A stretch of 64,000 bases of DNA from an uncultured Caldimonas sp. (GTDB lineage Bacteria; Pseudomonadota; Gammaproteobacteria; Burkholderiales; Burkholderiaceae): assembly GCF_946480305.1 (NCBI RefSeq), contig NZ_CAMLJQ010000019.1:1-64000 (forward strand), written 5' to 3'. The translations under genes and the position numbers were made by a program. The notes beneath the pieces are model-generated. The model saw nothing but the letters and a program-made list of their open reading frames with translations. It had not been told where the DNA came from and searched no databases. Shown here in pieces: positions 52,591-61,625 of the stretch; the stretch's first letter is position 1; the number at the start of each line of letters is the position of its first letter.

Positions 52591-53205
52591 TCACTTCCTG
52601 CCGCCACGCGGCGGCATGGCAGGGCGGGCAAACGCCGTCATCAGTGCGCGCACGGCGGCGGTCCACTCGTCGCGTGGCACCTGCGCGCCCGGTGCGCCGA
52701 CGCGCAGGGCCACGGCATTGAGGGCGCCGTTCAGCAGCGTTGCCAGCATCTCGCGGCTGCAGTTCACATCGATCGCGCCGGCGTCGATGGCCGCGTCGAC
52801 CCCCGCCCGCAGCGCGGCATAGCTGAGTTGCCGGTCCAGCGCCTCCCACCGCGCCCAGCCCAGCACGGTGGGCGCGTCGACGGCGAGGATGCGGCGCACG
52901 TCGGGGCGGGTCATGAAGTCGATCCATGCCACGGCGCCGAGCACCAGGGCTTCCACCGGGTCGTCCACGCCGGCGGTGGCCTGATCGACGCGCGGCACCG
53001 CCTGCTCGCTGAGTGCGAGGCAGACCGCTTCGAACAGCGCGGCCTTGTCGGCGAAGTGGTGGTAGAGCGCGCCGCGCCGCACGCCCGCGCCGGCGAGGAT
53101 GGCCTCGGTACCGGTCGCGGCATAGCCGTGCTCGGCAAACAGCGCATGCGCCGCGGCGATGAGCCGCGCGCGGGTGGCGGCAGAACGTTCGGGGTTGGTG
53201 GCCAT
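52591..53205 (-). CDS. TetR-family transcriptional regulator
   Basis: The 204-residue product has the TetR helix-turn-helix at residues 8-55 (RARLIAAAHALFAEHGYAATGTEAI, AGVRRGALYHHFADKAALFEAV) and a helical ligand domain (TVLGWARWEALDRQL). It resembles the YbiH/AcrR-type group. The ligand is unknown. It is divergent from the glyoxalase-like gene, with operator-like palindromes between. The ATG at 53205 fits the family N-terminus. Confidence 0.95.
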   Translation of the reverse strand: MATNPERSAATRARLIAAAHALFAEHGYAATGTEAILAGAGVRRGALYHHFADKAALFEAVCLALSEQAVPRVDQATAGVDDPVEALVLGAVAWIDFMTRPDVRRILAVDAPTVLGWARWEALDRQLSYAALRAGVDAAIDAGAIDVNCSREMLATLLNGALNAVALRVGAPGAQVPRDEWTAAVRALMTAFARPAMPPRGGRK

Positions 53206-53219
53206 GCCTGAGATGCTAT

Positions 53220-53248
53220 TTGACAGACTGTCTGTCTGTAAATACATT
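53220..53248 (+). promoter_or_regulatory. Promoter of the glyoxalase-like gene
   Basis: TTGACA (53220-53225), a 17-base spacer and TACATT (53243-53248) form a sigma-70 promoter. The first TetR-type palindrome overlaps the -35 and spacer. Confidence 0.75.
53222..53236. promoter_or_regulatory. TetR operator-like palindrome 1
   Basis: GACAGAC-T-GTCTGTC is a perfect 15-base palindrome overlapping the promoter of the divergent gene. Confidence 0.75.
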
Positions 53249-53252
53249 GAGG

Positions 53253-53273
53253 AAACAGACAGACCGTTTGTTT
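53253..53273. promoter_or_regulatory. TetR operator-like palindrome 2
   Basis: A 21-base near-palindrome (AAACAGAC ... GTTTGTTT) with two mismatched pairs, sharing the ACAGAC half with palindrome 1, lies between the -10 box and the glyoxalase-like gene. Confidence 0.6.
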
Positions 53274-53288
53274 TGTGAAAGGACCGCC

Positions 53289-53705
53289 ATGCACTGCACC
53301 GACCGCTACCCGATCATCGTCACCCCGCGCAAAAACGACTGCCGGGACTTCTGGTGCCGTCACCTCGGTTTCCAGGTCGGCTTCGACAGCCAGTGGTTCA
53401 CGTGGCTCAGCAGCGCCGATGGTTCCGCCTCGATCGCCTTCATGACGCCCGATCACCCCTCGGCGCCTCCCGGGCCCGAGCCGTTCTCCGGCCGGGGCCT
53501 GTGCTTCGAGCTGCAGGTCGACGACGCCGATGAGGCCCACAGCGACATCACCGCGACCGGGTTGCACGCCGAGTACCCGCTGACCACCGAGCCCTTCGGC
53601 CAGCGTCGCTTCGGCTTCACCGACCCATCGGGCCTGTGGGTCGACGTGGTGCAGCAGGTCGATCCGCAGGCCGGATGGTGGGACCGCTACCTGCAGCCTG
53701 CCTGA
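53289..53705 (+). CDS. Glyoxalase/bleomycin-resistance/dioxygenase (VOC) family protein
   Basis: The 138-residue product shows a VOC fold: CRDFWCRHLGFQVGFDSQWF, LCFELQVDDADEAHSDI, and the C-terminal FGQRRFGFTDPSGLWVDVVQQ. The YPLTTEPFGQRRFGFTDPSG motif is typical. Its substrate is unknown. The divergent TetR regulator and the overlapping operator suggest ligand-induced expression. The start ATG at 53289 follows AAAGGA. Confidence 0.9.
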   Translation: MHCTDRYPIIVTPRKNDCRDFWCRHLGFQVGFDSQWFTWLSSADGSASIAFMTPDHPSAPPGPEPFSGRGLCFELQVDDADEAHSDITATGLHAEYPLTTEPFGQRRFGFTDPSGLWVDVVQQVDPQAGWWDRYLQPA

Positions 53706-53782
53706 TGGCCCGCGCAGTGCGAGTGCCGCCGGGCCGATAGACTCGCCCCGTTTGCCGTCCAACGGCGTGACCCCTTGTGTCG

Positions 53783-55303
53783 ATGAACCTCTACACCGCC
53801 TTGCGTGCCGGCTTTCCTGCCGACCTCGATACCGTTGCCATCGAAACCGATCAGGGCCTGCACTACCGCTGGCGCGACCTCGAGCGCGGCAGCGCGATGA
53901 TCGCGAACCTGCTCGCCTCGCTCGACCTGCCCGAAGGCGCGCGCGTCGCGGTGCAGACGGAAAAATCCGTCGAGGCGCTGATGCTCTACCTCGCGGTGCT
54001 GCGCGCAGGCTACGTGTACCTGCCCCTCAACACCGCCTATCAGCAAAGCGAGCTCGAATACTTCATCGGCAATGCCGAGCCCAGCGTGGTCGTGTGCGCC
54101 GGCCGCAACTTCTCGTGGGTGAGCAAGCTCGCGTTCAAGGCCGGCACGCGCAGCGTGTTCACGCTCAACGAAGACCGCAGCGGCACGCTGCTCGAACGCG
54201 CCTCGCATTGCGCGGACGTGCATCAACCCGTCGACCGCGCGGCGGACGATCTCGCCTGCATCCTCTACACCAGCGGCACCACCGGGCGCAGCAAGGGCGC
54301 GATGCTCACGCACGGCAACATGCTCAGCAATGCGCTCACGCTCAAGAGCTACTGGGACTGGCAGCCGGGCGACGTGCTGATCCACGCACTGCCCATCTTC
54401 CACGTGCACGGCCTGTTCGTCGCGATCCACGGCGCGCTGCTCAACGGCAGCAAGATGATCTGGCTCGGCAAGTTCGAGCCGCGCGCCGTCATCGAGCACC
54501 TGCCGCGTGCCACCGTCTTCATGGGCGTGCCCACGCTCTACGTGCGCCTGCTCGGCGAGCCGGGCCTGACGCGCGATGCCTGCCGCTCCATGCGGCTCTT
54601 CATCAGCGGCTCCGCGCCGCTGCTGCTCGAGACCTTCCGTGAGTTCCAGCAGCGCACCGGCCACACCATCCTCGAGCGCTACGGCATGAGCGAGACGGTG
54701 ATGCTCACCTCCAACCCCTGCCGCGCAGAAGACGGCGAGCGCATCGGCGGCACGGTGGGCAAGCCGCTGCCCGGCGTGGGCGTGCGTGTGGTCGACGATG
54801 CGGGTGCACCGTGCGCCGCCGGCGAGATCGGCAATGTGCAGGTGCGCGGGCCCAACGTCTTCAAAGGCTATTGGCGCATGCCCGAGAAGACCGCCGAAGA
54901 GTTCACCGCCGACGGCTGGTTCAAGACCGGCGACGTCGGCCGCTTCGACGAACGCGGCTACCTCACCATCGTCGGTCGCAGCAAGGACCTCATCATCAGC
55001 GGCGGCTACAACGTCTACCCCGCCGAGATCGAGGGCTACCTCAACGAGATGGACGGCGTGGCCGAGTCCGCCGTCGTCGGCGTGCCCCACCCCGACTTCG
55101 GCGAAGCCGTGATCGCCATCGTCGTGCCCAAGCCCCGCGTGCAGCTCGATGCCGGCGCGATGGTCGCATCACTGAAGCAACGCATCGCCAACTTCAAGGT
55201 GCCCAAGCACGTGTTCATCGCCGGCGAGTTGCCGCGCAACACGATGGGGAAGGTGCAGAAGAACCTGCTGCGCGAGGCGCATCAGAGGGCGTTTCTCGCA
55301 TGA
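53783..55303 (+). CDS. matB: Malonyl-CoA synthetase MatB
   Basis: MatB makes malonyl-CoA from malonate, ATP and CoA. The 506-residue adenylate-forming enzyme has YTSGTTGRSKGAMLTHGNML, HALPIFHVHGLF, LERYGMSETVMLTSNP, and the C-terminal motif NTMGKVQKNLLRE. It aligns well with the Rhodopseudomonas enzyme, including YLPLNTAYQQSELEYFI. It may start at GTG 53777. No decarboxylase (matA) lies beside it. The lipoprotein gene overlaps its stop by four bases. Confidence 0.93.
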   Translation: MNLYTALRAGFPADLDTVAIETDQGLHYRWRDLERGSAMIANLLASLDLPEGARVAVQTEKSVEALMLYLAVLRAGYVYLPLNTAYQQSELEYFIGNAEPSVVVCAGRNFSWVSKLAFKAGTRSVFTLNEDRSGTLLERASHCADVHQPVDRAADDLACILYTSGTTGRSKGAMLTHGNMLSNALTLKSYWDWQPGDVLIHALPIFHVHGLFVAIHGALLNGSKMIWLGKFEPRAVIEHLPRATVFMGVPTLYVRLLGEPGLTRDACRSMRLFISGSAPLLLETFREFQQRTGHTILERYGMSETVMLTSNPCRAEDGERIGGTVGKPLPGVGVRVVDDAGAPCAAGEIGNVQVRGPNVFKGYWRMPEKTAEEFTADGWFKTGDVGRFDERGYLTIVGRSKDLIISGGYNVYPAEIEGYLNEMDGVAESAVVGVPHPDFGEAVIAIVVPKPRVQLDAGAMVASLKQRIANFKVPKHVFIAGELPRNTMGKVQKNLLREAHQRAFLA

Positions 55304-55836
55304 CAGGTCTGCGCTTGAGGGCAGGGGCGGTACTGCTCCTTGGTGCTTCAGTGCTGCCACTTGCAGCCTGTTCATCCAGCGAGAAACAGTTGACGGCCGA
55401 GCGCCTGGCTGTAGAGCTTCGCGAGCGAGGGGCGCAGGACGTGCTCAGCCGCTACTTTCCGTGCGATGCCTACGAAGGCTCCGGCTATGAGCAGGTTGCG
55501 CAGGGGTCCGGCGTCTGGGTGCAGTTGGCGACGCAACTGCTCGAACATTCCGACGCCTGCTACACGACTGGCCTGCAGGACGCGCTGGGCAGCGCGATGC
55601 AGGCGGCGCCGGAGAACGTGCTGCCTTATGTCGGCCGCAACGCGCAGCTGGCACCCGAGCGCATCTGCCTGCCTTTCATTTCCGCGGAGATCCCGACCGC
55701 TGAACAACTCAAGCCGCTCAGCCTGGCGCGGGGCAAGATCGAACCGGTGCGCGAACCCCGCCTGCAGGCGCAGCGCGACGCATGCCTGGCGGAGATCCAA
55801 CGGGTCGAACGGATGATCCTGGGCCACAGGCCCTAG
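55300..55836 (+). CDS. Predicted lipoprotein
   Basis: I do not recognise the domain. The 178-residue product has a signal peptide with the lipobox LAAC (MTGLRLRAGAVLLLGASVLPLAAC, cleavage before the Cys at about residue 24). The mature part has three further cysteines (PCDAYEGSG, DACYTTGLQ, DACLAEIQ). Its ATG overlaps the matB stop by four bases, so the pair is coupled although no functional link is evident. Confidence 0.78.
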   Translation: MTGLRLRAGAVLLLGASVLPLAACSSSEKQLTAERLAVELRERGAQDVLSRYFPCDAYEGSGYEQVAQGSGVWVQLATQLLEHSDACYTTGLQDALGSAMQAAPENVLPYVGRNAQLAPERICLPFISAEIPTAEQLKPLSLARGKIEPVREPRLQAQRDACLAEIQRVERMILGHRP

Positions 55837-55842
55837 CAGCGG

Positions 55843-57825
55843 TCACGGGCTGTGCGCGGCGGTCTCGGCAGGCCCCGGCCACGAAGAGCCTTCGAGCGAC
55901 CGGGCCGCCGAGGCGTCGTGCGGTTGTGCGCGGGGCAGCGCGAAGTAGAAGCACGCGCCGCCGCCCGGCTGACCCTCGGCCCACACCCGCCCGCCATGGC
56001 GCGACACCACGCGTTTGACGATCGACAGGCCGATACCGGTGCCGGGAAAGTCCGCCGCCGAATGCAGGCGCTGGAACACGCCGAACAGCCGGTCGGCCTG
56101 GCGCATGTCGAAGCCGGTGCCGTTGTCGCGCACGCTGTAGACGATCTCCTGCTCATGCGTTTCGGCGCGCACGGTCACTTGCGGGTGCGGCGTGCGTCGG
56201 CTGAACTTCACCGCGTTGCTCAACAGGTTCTGCCACACCTGCCGCAGCAGCAGCGCATCGCCCTGTGTCCCGGGCAGCGAGCCGATGTCGAAGTGCACCT
56301 CCGGGGCAGGGGGGGCAGTCTGCTGCAAGGAGCCCGTCACGTCGGCCACGGTGTCGACGACGAGGGCGTGCATGTCCACGGGTTGCAGGTGCAGCGCCTG
56401 CTGCTCCACGCGCGCCAGCACGAGCAGCTCGTCGACCAGCTTCACGAGCCGCTCGCATTCCGACTCGACCAGCGACAGCATCTGGCGCGAGCGGGGGTCG
56501 ATCTGCAAGCCTGCGCGCTCGGCCACCATGCGTGCAGCGGCACCGATGGAGTTGATCGGGCCCTTCAGGTCATGGGAGACGGTGCGGCTGAAGCTGCGCA
56601 TGTCCGCATTGGCCTGTTCGAGCGCCTCGGTGCGTTCGGTCACGCGTGCCTCGAGCGTGGCGGTGAGGGCCATCAGCTCGCGCTCGCGTTGGCGCAACTG
56701 CGTGACCAGCGCCGTCAGCGAGGTGGCCAGCTGTGCCACCTCCTGCGGGCCGTCGGTGCCGGCGGCACCCGGTTCCGCCTGGGCCCCGCCGGCCAGCGCT
56801 TCCGCACGGCGCACCACGCGCTGCAGTGGTGCCGTCAACCAACCCGCGAGCCACCAGCCGAGCAGGCCGAACGCCACGACACCGACGAGCCCGAAGCCCC
56901 AGATCTGCCGCTGCAACTGCACGGCCGTCGCCACGGCGGTGTCTGCTGGCTGCCGCACCAGCACCGTCCATCCCAGGCCGGGGAAGTCGAGTTCACCATC
57001 GCTGCGCGCGGCTGCCGTCAGGTACTCCTGGCCGTCGGCCCAGCGCATCACCTGGGGCCCGCCCGCGAGCACGGTCTCAACGGCGGCAGGCTCCAGGTGT
57101 CTCGGGGCGCTGCGCGGGCCCAGCAGCAGCTCGCCCGCGCGGGTCACCACGACGATCTCCACCTTGCGCGACGCTTCGATCGGTTCGAGCACCTCGTGGC
57201 TGACCTGGCGCGCCCACTCCCAGCTGAGGTGCGCGCCCAGCACCCCGGTGAGCCGGTCGCCGTCGCGGATGGGAGCGGACACGTCCACCAGCCGCAGCGG
57301 CTCACCGCTCGGTGCAGTGGGCAACAGGCTGGCGAGCAGCACCGCGTCGTGCACGTCGCCCGCGAAGGGCCGCGCCCTGCCTTCGACGAACCACGGGCGC
57401 TGCGAGACGTCGCGACCCTCGAGCACGCCGTTGGTCGCAGCCACGACGCTCCCGCCCGGCTCCGCGACGCCGATCCACGCGTAGTGCCCGAAGGTCTTCT
57501 GCAGCTGGTCGACCGCCCGCCGCCACGGCGCGGCGTCGAGCGACGGATCGGGCGCGAGGCTCAGGCTCGCCAGGTTGCGTATCTCGCGGTGCCGCTCGGC
57601 CATCCCCATCTCCAGCGTCGACGACATCTGCTGCGCGAGATGCGACAGGCTGCGGCCCGCATCGGCCATCACCTGCCGATGCGCCCAGTTGCCGGAACCC
57701 CACCCGACGACGGAGAACACGATGAGCGCCAGCGCACCGAACGCGATGCTCGTGCGCATGCGTGTCGTGAGACCGGCGTGCGAACCGGCTGCGAGGCGAG
57801 GGTGGGATGGAAGGGGGGACTGCAT
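55843..57825 (-). CDS. Membrane sensor histidine kinase
   Basis: The 660-residue product has two membrane helices (about residues 24-44 and 300-320) around an extracytoplasmic Cache-like sensor domain with RDVSQRPWF. It continues with a HAMP region, a coiled coil, a HisKA domain with the phospho-acceptor in TVSHDLKGP near residue 418, and HATPase motifs (NLLSNAVKFS, DNGTGFD, GTGIGLSIVKRV). The ligand is unknown. No response regulator is adjacent, so the partner lies elsewhere. It is divergent from a LysR gene. Confidence 0.95.
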   Translation of the reverse strand: MQSPLPSHPRLAAGSHAGLTTRMRTSIAFGALALIVFSVVGWGSGNWAHRQVMADAGRSLSHLAQQMSSTLEMGMAERHREIRNLASLSLAPDPSLDAAPWRRAVDQLQKTFGHYAWIGVAEPGGSVVAATNGVLEGRDVSQRPWFVEGRARPFAGDVHDAVLLASLLPTAPSGEPLRLVDVSAPIRDGDRLTGVLGAHLSWEWARQVSHEVLEPIEASRKVEIVVVTRAGELLLGPRSAPRHLEPAAVETVLAGGPQVMRWADGQEYLTAAARSDGELDFPGLGWTVLVRQPADTAVATAVQLQRQIWGFGLVGVVAFGLLGWWLAGWLTAPLQRVVRRAEALAGGAQAEPGAAGTDGPQEVAQLATSLTALVTQLRQRERELMALTATLEARVTERTEALEQANADMRSFSRTVSHDLKGPINSIGAAARMVAERAGLQIDPRSRQMLSLVESECERLVKLVDELLVLARVEQQALHLQPVDMHALVVDTVADVTGSLQQTAPPAPEVHFDIGSLPGTQGDALLLRQVWQNLLSNAVKFSRRTPHPQVTVRAETHEQEIVYSVRDNGTGFDMRQADRLFGVFQRLHSAADFPGTGIGLSIVKRVVSRHGGRVWAEGQPGGGACFYFALPRAQPHDASAARSLEGSSWPGPAETAAHSP

Positions 57826-57975
57826 CGTCGTCGTGGCCGCGGCCGCTCATGCAAGTGGAGCGCGGGTGCTTCCCGGCGGCCGTAACATGATGTTGCCCGC
57901 CTCCCGGTCATTTGCGACCCTGGCAACCTTCACAGGTGAACAATCGCGGGCGCCCTTGCGCACCGGAGCCCGCAC

Positions 57976-58941
57976 GTGAACCTGCGTTTTGTCGAAGCCT
58001 TCTACTGGGTCGCCACCTTCAAGAGCATGACGCGCGCGGCCGAGAAGTTGTCGCTCACCCAAGGCGCCATCTCCAGCCGCGTCGCATGCCTCGAGCAGGA
58101 GCTGGGCACCAGCCTGATCGACCGGCGCGACAAGCAGCTGCGCCTCACGGCGAGCGGGCAGCGCTTCCTGTCGTATGCCGAGCGTTTCCTGACGATGCAG
58201 CGCCAGCTGCGGCGCGAGATGGGCTCGCCCGAGCAGAGCGCGACCAACCTGCGCATCGGGGCGATCGAATCGGTGCTGCACACCTGGCTCGTGCCGCTGC
58301 TCGACCGCCTGCGCGAAGACAGCCCCCAAGTGGAGCTGGAGCTGACGATCGAGATGACGCCGGTGATCCTCGAGCAGCTCAAGCGCGGCAGCCTCGACCT
58401 CGTGTTCGCCGCCGCGCCACTGGCCGCCGATGGCGTGCGCAGCGTGGCGCTGCCGCCGTTGGAGATGGTGTTCGTCGGCGGTGCTCATCTCGGCGCGCGG
58501 CGCGTGCACGAGCTGCAGGATCTCGCCGACCAGGAGCTGCTCACCTTCCAGCGCGGCTCGCAGCCGCACGTCGGGCTCGTGGACCTGCTGCGCTCGCAGG
58601 GCGTGAAGCCGCGCAAGCTGCATTCGGTGTCATCGATCTCGGCGATGCAGAAGCTGCTCGAAAGCGGCCTCGGCATCGCGACGCTGCCATATGAAGCGGC
58701 CCGCAACTTCATCACCCACGACCCGCGCTTCGTGATGCTCAAGTGCGCGACGCCGCTGCCGCCGTTGCCGGTGCACGCGAGCTATCGCAGCGGCCCCACG
58801 TCCACCGCCATCGAGGTGATCGTCGACGACGCGCTGCAGTTCGTGAGCCGCGTCACACCCGGCTCTGCCGGGCGCACCAAAAAGGTTGCCAGCGCACCGG
58901 CACGGCGCAGAAAGACCCAGGCCGGTCATCAAATTTCTTGA
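57976..58941 (+). CDS. LysR-family transcriptional regulator
   Basis: The 321-residue product starts at a GTG. It has the winged-helix domain (FVEAFYWVATFKSMTRAAEKL, LTQGAISSRVACLEQELG) and the effector domain (NLRIGAIESVLHTWLVPLLDRL). It precedes the DUF1445/TRAP cluster and probably controls it. A palindrome with LysR-box spacing overlaps its stop codon (58926-58944). Confidence 0.94.
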   Translation: MNLRFVEAFYWVATFKSMTRAAEKLSLTQGAISSRVACLEQELGTSLIDRRDKQLRLTASGQRFLSYAERFLTMQRQLRREMGSPEQSATNLRIGAIESVLHTWLVPLLDRLREDSPQVELELTIEMTPVILEQLKRGSLDLVFAAAPLAADGVRSVALPPLEMVFVGGAHLGARRVHELQDLADQELLTFQRGSQPHVGLVDLLRSQGVKPRKLHSVSSISAMQKLLESGLGIATLPYEAARNFITHDPRFVMLKCATPLPPLPVHASYRSGPTSTAIEVIVDDALQFVSRVTPGSAGRTKKVASAPARRRKTQAGHQIS

Positions 58942-58944
58942 TGA
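58926..58944. promoter_or_regulatory. LysR-box-like palindrome
   Basis: TCATCAA-ATTTC-TTGATGA is a perfect 7-base palindrome with a five-base centre, containing the T-N11-A spacing of LysR operators. It overlaps the LysR stop and sits in the AT-rich stretch ahead of the DUF1445 gene. Confidence 0.65.
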
Positions 58945-59029
58945 CGTGATCCAAAAATAATTCGTTTGCGGGCCATGGCGGCCGCGCAGAAACTGCGACC
59001 AATCGTCACAGTTCCTTCACGTGCCAGCC

Positions 59030-59863
59030 ATGCAAAGCCTCGCTTGCCCTCCCACCCGGGTTAACCCGCCCCTTCGGGCCGTTCACGCGCTCGACGCAGT
59101 CGATGCGCGCCTGATGATCCGCAGCGGCGAGTGGACGGGCCACACCAGCGGCCTGGCCACGCGCCACGTGCAGGGCAACGTGGTCGTGCTGCCCGCGTCC
59201 CATGCGCACGACTTCCTGCTGTACTGCCAGCGCAACCCACGGCCGTGTCCGCTGCTGGCCGTCTCGGAGACCGGCAGCCCGGCGCTGCCCGAACTCGGGG
59301 AAAACCTGGACATCCGCACCGACGTGCCGCTGTACCGTGTGTGGCGCCACGGGCAGTTGGTGGAAGAAGTGCGAGATGTCCGCTCTCTGTGGCGCGAAGA
59401 CCTCGTGACCTTCGTGCTCGGTTGTTCCTTTTCGTTCGAGCATGCCTTGCTCGACGCGGGCGTGCCCCTGCGCCACGTGGCGCAGTCGCGCAACGTCGCG
59501 ATGTTCCGCACGAGCATCGCCACCGAAGCAGCCGGTCCCTTCGCGGGCCCGATGGTCGTGACCATGCGGCCATTCAAGCCCGCCGATGCGATCCGTGCGG
59601 TGCAGATCACTTCACGCTTTCCTGGCGTGCACGGCGCCCCGGTGCACATCGGCAAGCCGGAGTTGATCGGCATCCGCGACATCACCCAACCGGACTACGG
59701 CGATCCGGTGGAACTTCTCGACGACGAGTTGCCGGTGTTCTGGGCCTGCGGCGTCACCCCGCAAGCGGCGGTGATGGAGGCACGGCCCAGTTTCTGCATC
59801 ACCCACGCGCCAGGGGCGATGCTGATCACCGACCTTCTCAACTATCAACTCGCCACTCTTTGA
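59030..59863 (+). CDS. DUF1445 putative hydro-lyase
   Basis: The 277-residue product belongs to the DUF1445/YcsI family, whose relatives include D-glutamate cyclase. Family features are [65 protein letters not shown] and [15 protein letters not shown]. Such genes often sit beside LamB/YcsF or TRAP transporter genes, as here. A lyase or cyclase acting on an imported acid is plausible; the substrate is unknown. The TRAP solute-binding gene starts 16 bases on. Confidence 0.9.
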   Translation: MQSLACPPTRVNPPLRAVHALDAVDARLMIRSGEWTGHTSGLATRHVQGNVVVLPASHAHDFLLYCQRNPRPCPLLAVSETGSPALPELGENLDIRTDVPLYRVWRHGQLVEEVRDVRSLWREDLVTFVLGCSFSFEHALLDAGVPLRHVAQSRNVAMFRTSIATEAAGPFAGPMVVTMRPFKPADAIRAVQITSRFPGVHGAPVHIGKPELIGIRDITQPDYGDPVELLDDELPVFWACGVTPQAAVMEARPSFCITHAPGAMLITDLLNYQLATL

Positions 59864-59879
59864 ACCGAAGGAGACACAC

Positions 59880-60929
59880 ATGAAGCTGAAGCATTTGCTG
59901 GTGGGGGCATGCCTGGTCGCAACCGGCATGACGGGAGCGATCGCCCAGAGCCTGCCCAAGACGCACCTGCGGGTGGTCGGCAGCATCTCGACCTTGCCGC
60001 AGTACAAGGACTTCGAGCAGCCGTTCTGGACCAAGGAACTGGCCGAGCGTTCGGGCGGGGCCGTCACCGGTGAGATCCGCGGCTTCAACGAGATGGGGCT
60101 CAAGGGGCCCGAGGTGCTGCGGATGATGGGCATGGGCGCGATGGAGGTCGGTGCCACGTCGCTGTTCTACCTGGCAGCCGACGATCCCATCAACGAGATG
60201 ATCGACATCGCCGGCATGCTGCCCGACGTGCAGAGCGCCCGCAAGGCGACCGATGCGAGCAAGCCGGTGTACGAAAAGCTGTTCCGCGAGAAGTTCGGCG
60301 TCGAACTGCTCGGCTTCGGCACCTACCCGGGCCAGGTGGTGTACTGCAACGCCGAACTCAAGGGCCTGGCCGACCTCAAGGGCAAGAAGGTGCGCGTTGC
60401 CGGCCGCTCGCAATCGGAGCTGATCGAGGCGCTGGGCGCCACGCCCGTCACGATGGCGTTCGGTGAGGTCGTGCCGGCGATGCAGAACAAGACGGTCGAC
60501 TGCGCCGTCACCGGCACGCTCTCGGGCAACCTGGCCAAGTGGCACGAGGTGGCGACCCACATGATCGCCACCCCGATCAGCTGGGGGCAGATCGTCTACG
60601 CGGTCAATGCCAAGACGTGGGCCCGCATGGACCCCAAGGTGCGCGAGTTCATCGATGCCGAGGTCAAGCGCCTCGAGAAGAACGTGTGGGACGCAGCGGC
60701 GCAATTCACCGAGCAGGGCTACGCCTGCAACGCCGGGCGGCCGGACTGCAAGCTCGGCACGCCGGGCAAGATGACGCTGGTTCAGCTGTCGAAAGCCGAC
60801 CGCGAGCAGCTGCAGAAGGTCGTCAAAGACGTGATGCTGCCGAAGTGGGCTGCCCGCTGCTCGGCCGAGTGCGTGAGCGAATTCAACGCCACGGTCGGCA
60901 AGACGATGAACCTGACGGCGAGCAAGTAA
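59880..60929 (+). CDS. TRAP transporter solute-binding protein (DctP family)
   Basis: The 349-residue protein has a signal peptide (MKLKHLLVGACLVATGMTGAIAQ, cleavage after AIAQ) and the DctP core (LKGKKVRVAGRSQSELIEALGATPVTMAFGEVVPAMQNKTVDCAVTGTLSG in parts). The ligand is unknown, probably a carboxylate bound by an arginine (RVAGR region). AAGGAG precedes the ATG. The Q and M subunits follow in order. Confidence 0.94.
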   Translation: MKLKHLLVGACLVATGMTGAIAQSLPKTHLRVVGSISTLPQYKDFEQPFWTKELAERSGGAVTGEIRGFNEMGLKGPEVLRMMGMGAMEVGATSLFYLAADDPINEMIDIAGMLPDVQSARKATDASKPVYEKLFREKFGVELLGFGTYPGQVVYCNAELKGLADLKGKKVRVAGRSQSELIEALGATPVTMAFGEVVPAMQNKTVDCAVTGTLSGNLAKWHEVATHMIATPISWGQIVYAVNAKTWARMDPKVREFIDAEVKRLEKNVWDAAAQFTEQGYACNAGRPDCKLGTPGKMTLVQLSKADREQLQKVVKDVMLPKWAARCSAECVSEFNATVGKTMNLTASK

Positions 60930-60995
60930 GCAAAGAGGGGCACCCGAGGGGCCGCTCGCCGGCTCCCGCGGTGCTGCCGAGAGAGGTGCAGGACC

Positions 60996-61625
60996 ATGAA
61001 ACAAGATCTTTTGGCATCGGCGCTGGCGGTCGCCGAGCGTATCGCGACCGTCGCGATCCGCACCGGCGGCTGCGTGATGCTCGCGGCCGCACTGCTGGTG
61101 GCGCTCGACGTCACGGTACGCAAGCTCTTCAACGTCACGCTCGGCGGTGCCGACGAGCTGGCGGGCTACGCGTTCGCGATCGCGACCTCATGGTCCTTCG
61201 CGTTCGTGCTGATCAAGCGCGGCAACGTGCGCATCGACGCGCTGTACATGCACCTGCCCAAGCGGCTGTGCGCGGTGCTCGACTTCCTCGCGGTGCTGGC
61301 ACTCGGCACCTTCGCGATCGTGCTGACCCGCCATGCCTATGAGGTGATGGCGTTCTCGTGGTCGTTGAACGCGCGGTCCAACTCGTCGTTGCAGATTCCG
61401 CTGTGGCTGCCCCAGGCCGCGTGGTGGGCAGGGCTGGCGCTGTACGTCGTCACGCTGGCCTTGCTGCTGCTGCGCTCGGCCAGCCTGCTGCTCACCGGGC
61501 GGTTCGAGGAGGTGCATGCGATGCTCGGTGCCCGCACCACCGAGGAGGAGGCCGCGGACGAGGCCACCCAGGCCCGCGAACGCGACCTGCAGCACGCCAC
61601 GCACCTTGCGGGAGTTCAATCATGA
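60996..61625 (+). CDS. TRAP transporter small permease (DctQ family)
   Basis: The 209-residue product has four membrane helices typical of DctQ (VMLAAALLVALDVTVRKLF, ELAGYAFAIATSWSFAFVLI, KRLCAVLDFLAVLALGTFAIV, QAAWWAGLALYVVTLALLLL). It ends with a charged Glu/Ala-rich tail. The stop overlaps the DctM start by four bases. It works with the binding protein and large subunit as a Na+-coupled importer. Confidence 0.93.
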   Translation: MKQDLLASALAVAERIATVAIRTGGCVMLAAALLVALDVTVRKLFNVTLGGADELAGYAFAIATSWSFAFVLIKRGNVRIDALYMHLPKRLCAVLDFLAVLALGTFAIVLTRHAYEVMAFSWSLNARSNSSLQIPLWLPQAAWWAGLALYVVTLALLLLRSASLLLTGRFEEVHAMLGARTTEEEAADEATQARERDLQHATHLAGVQS

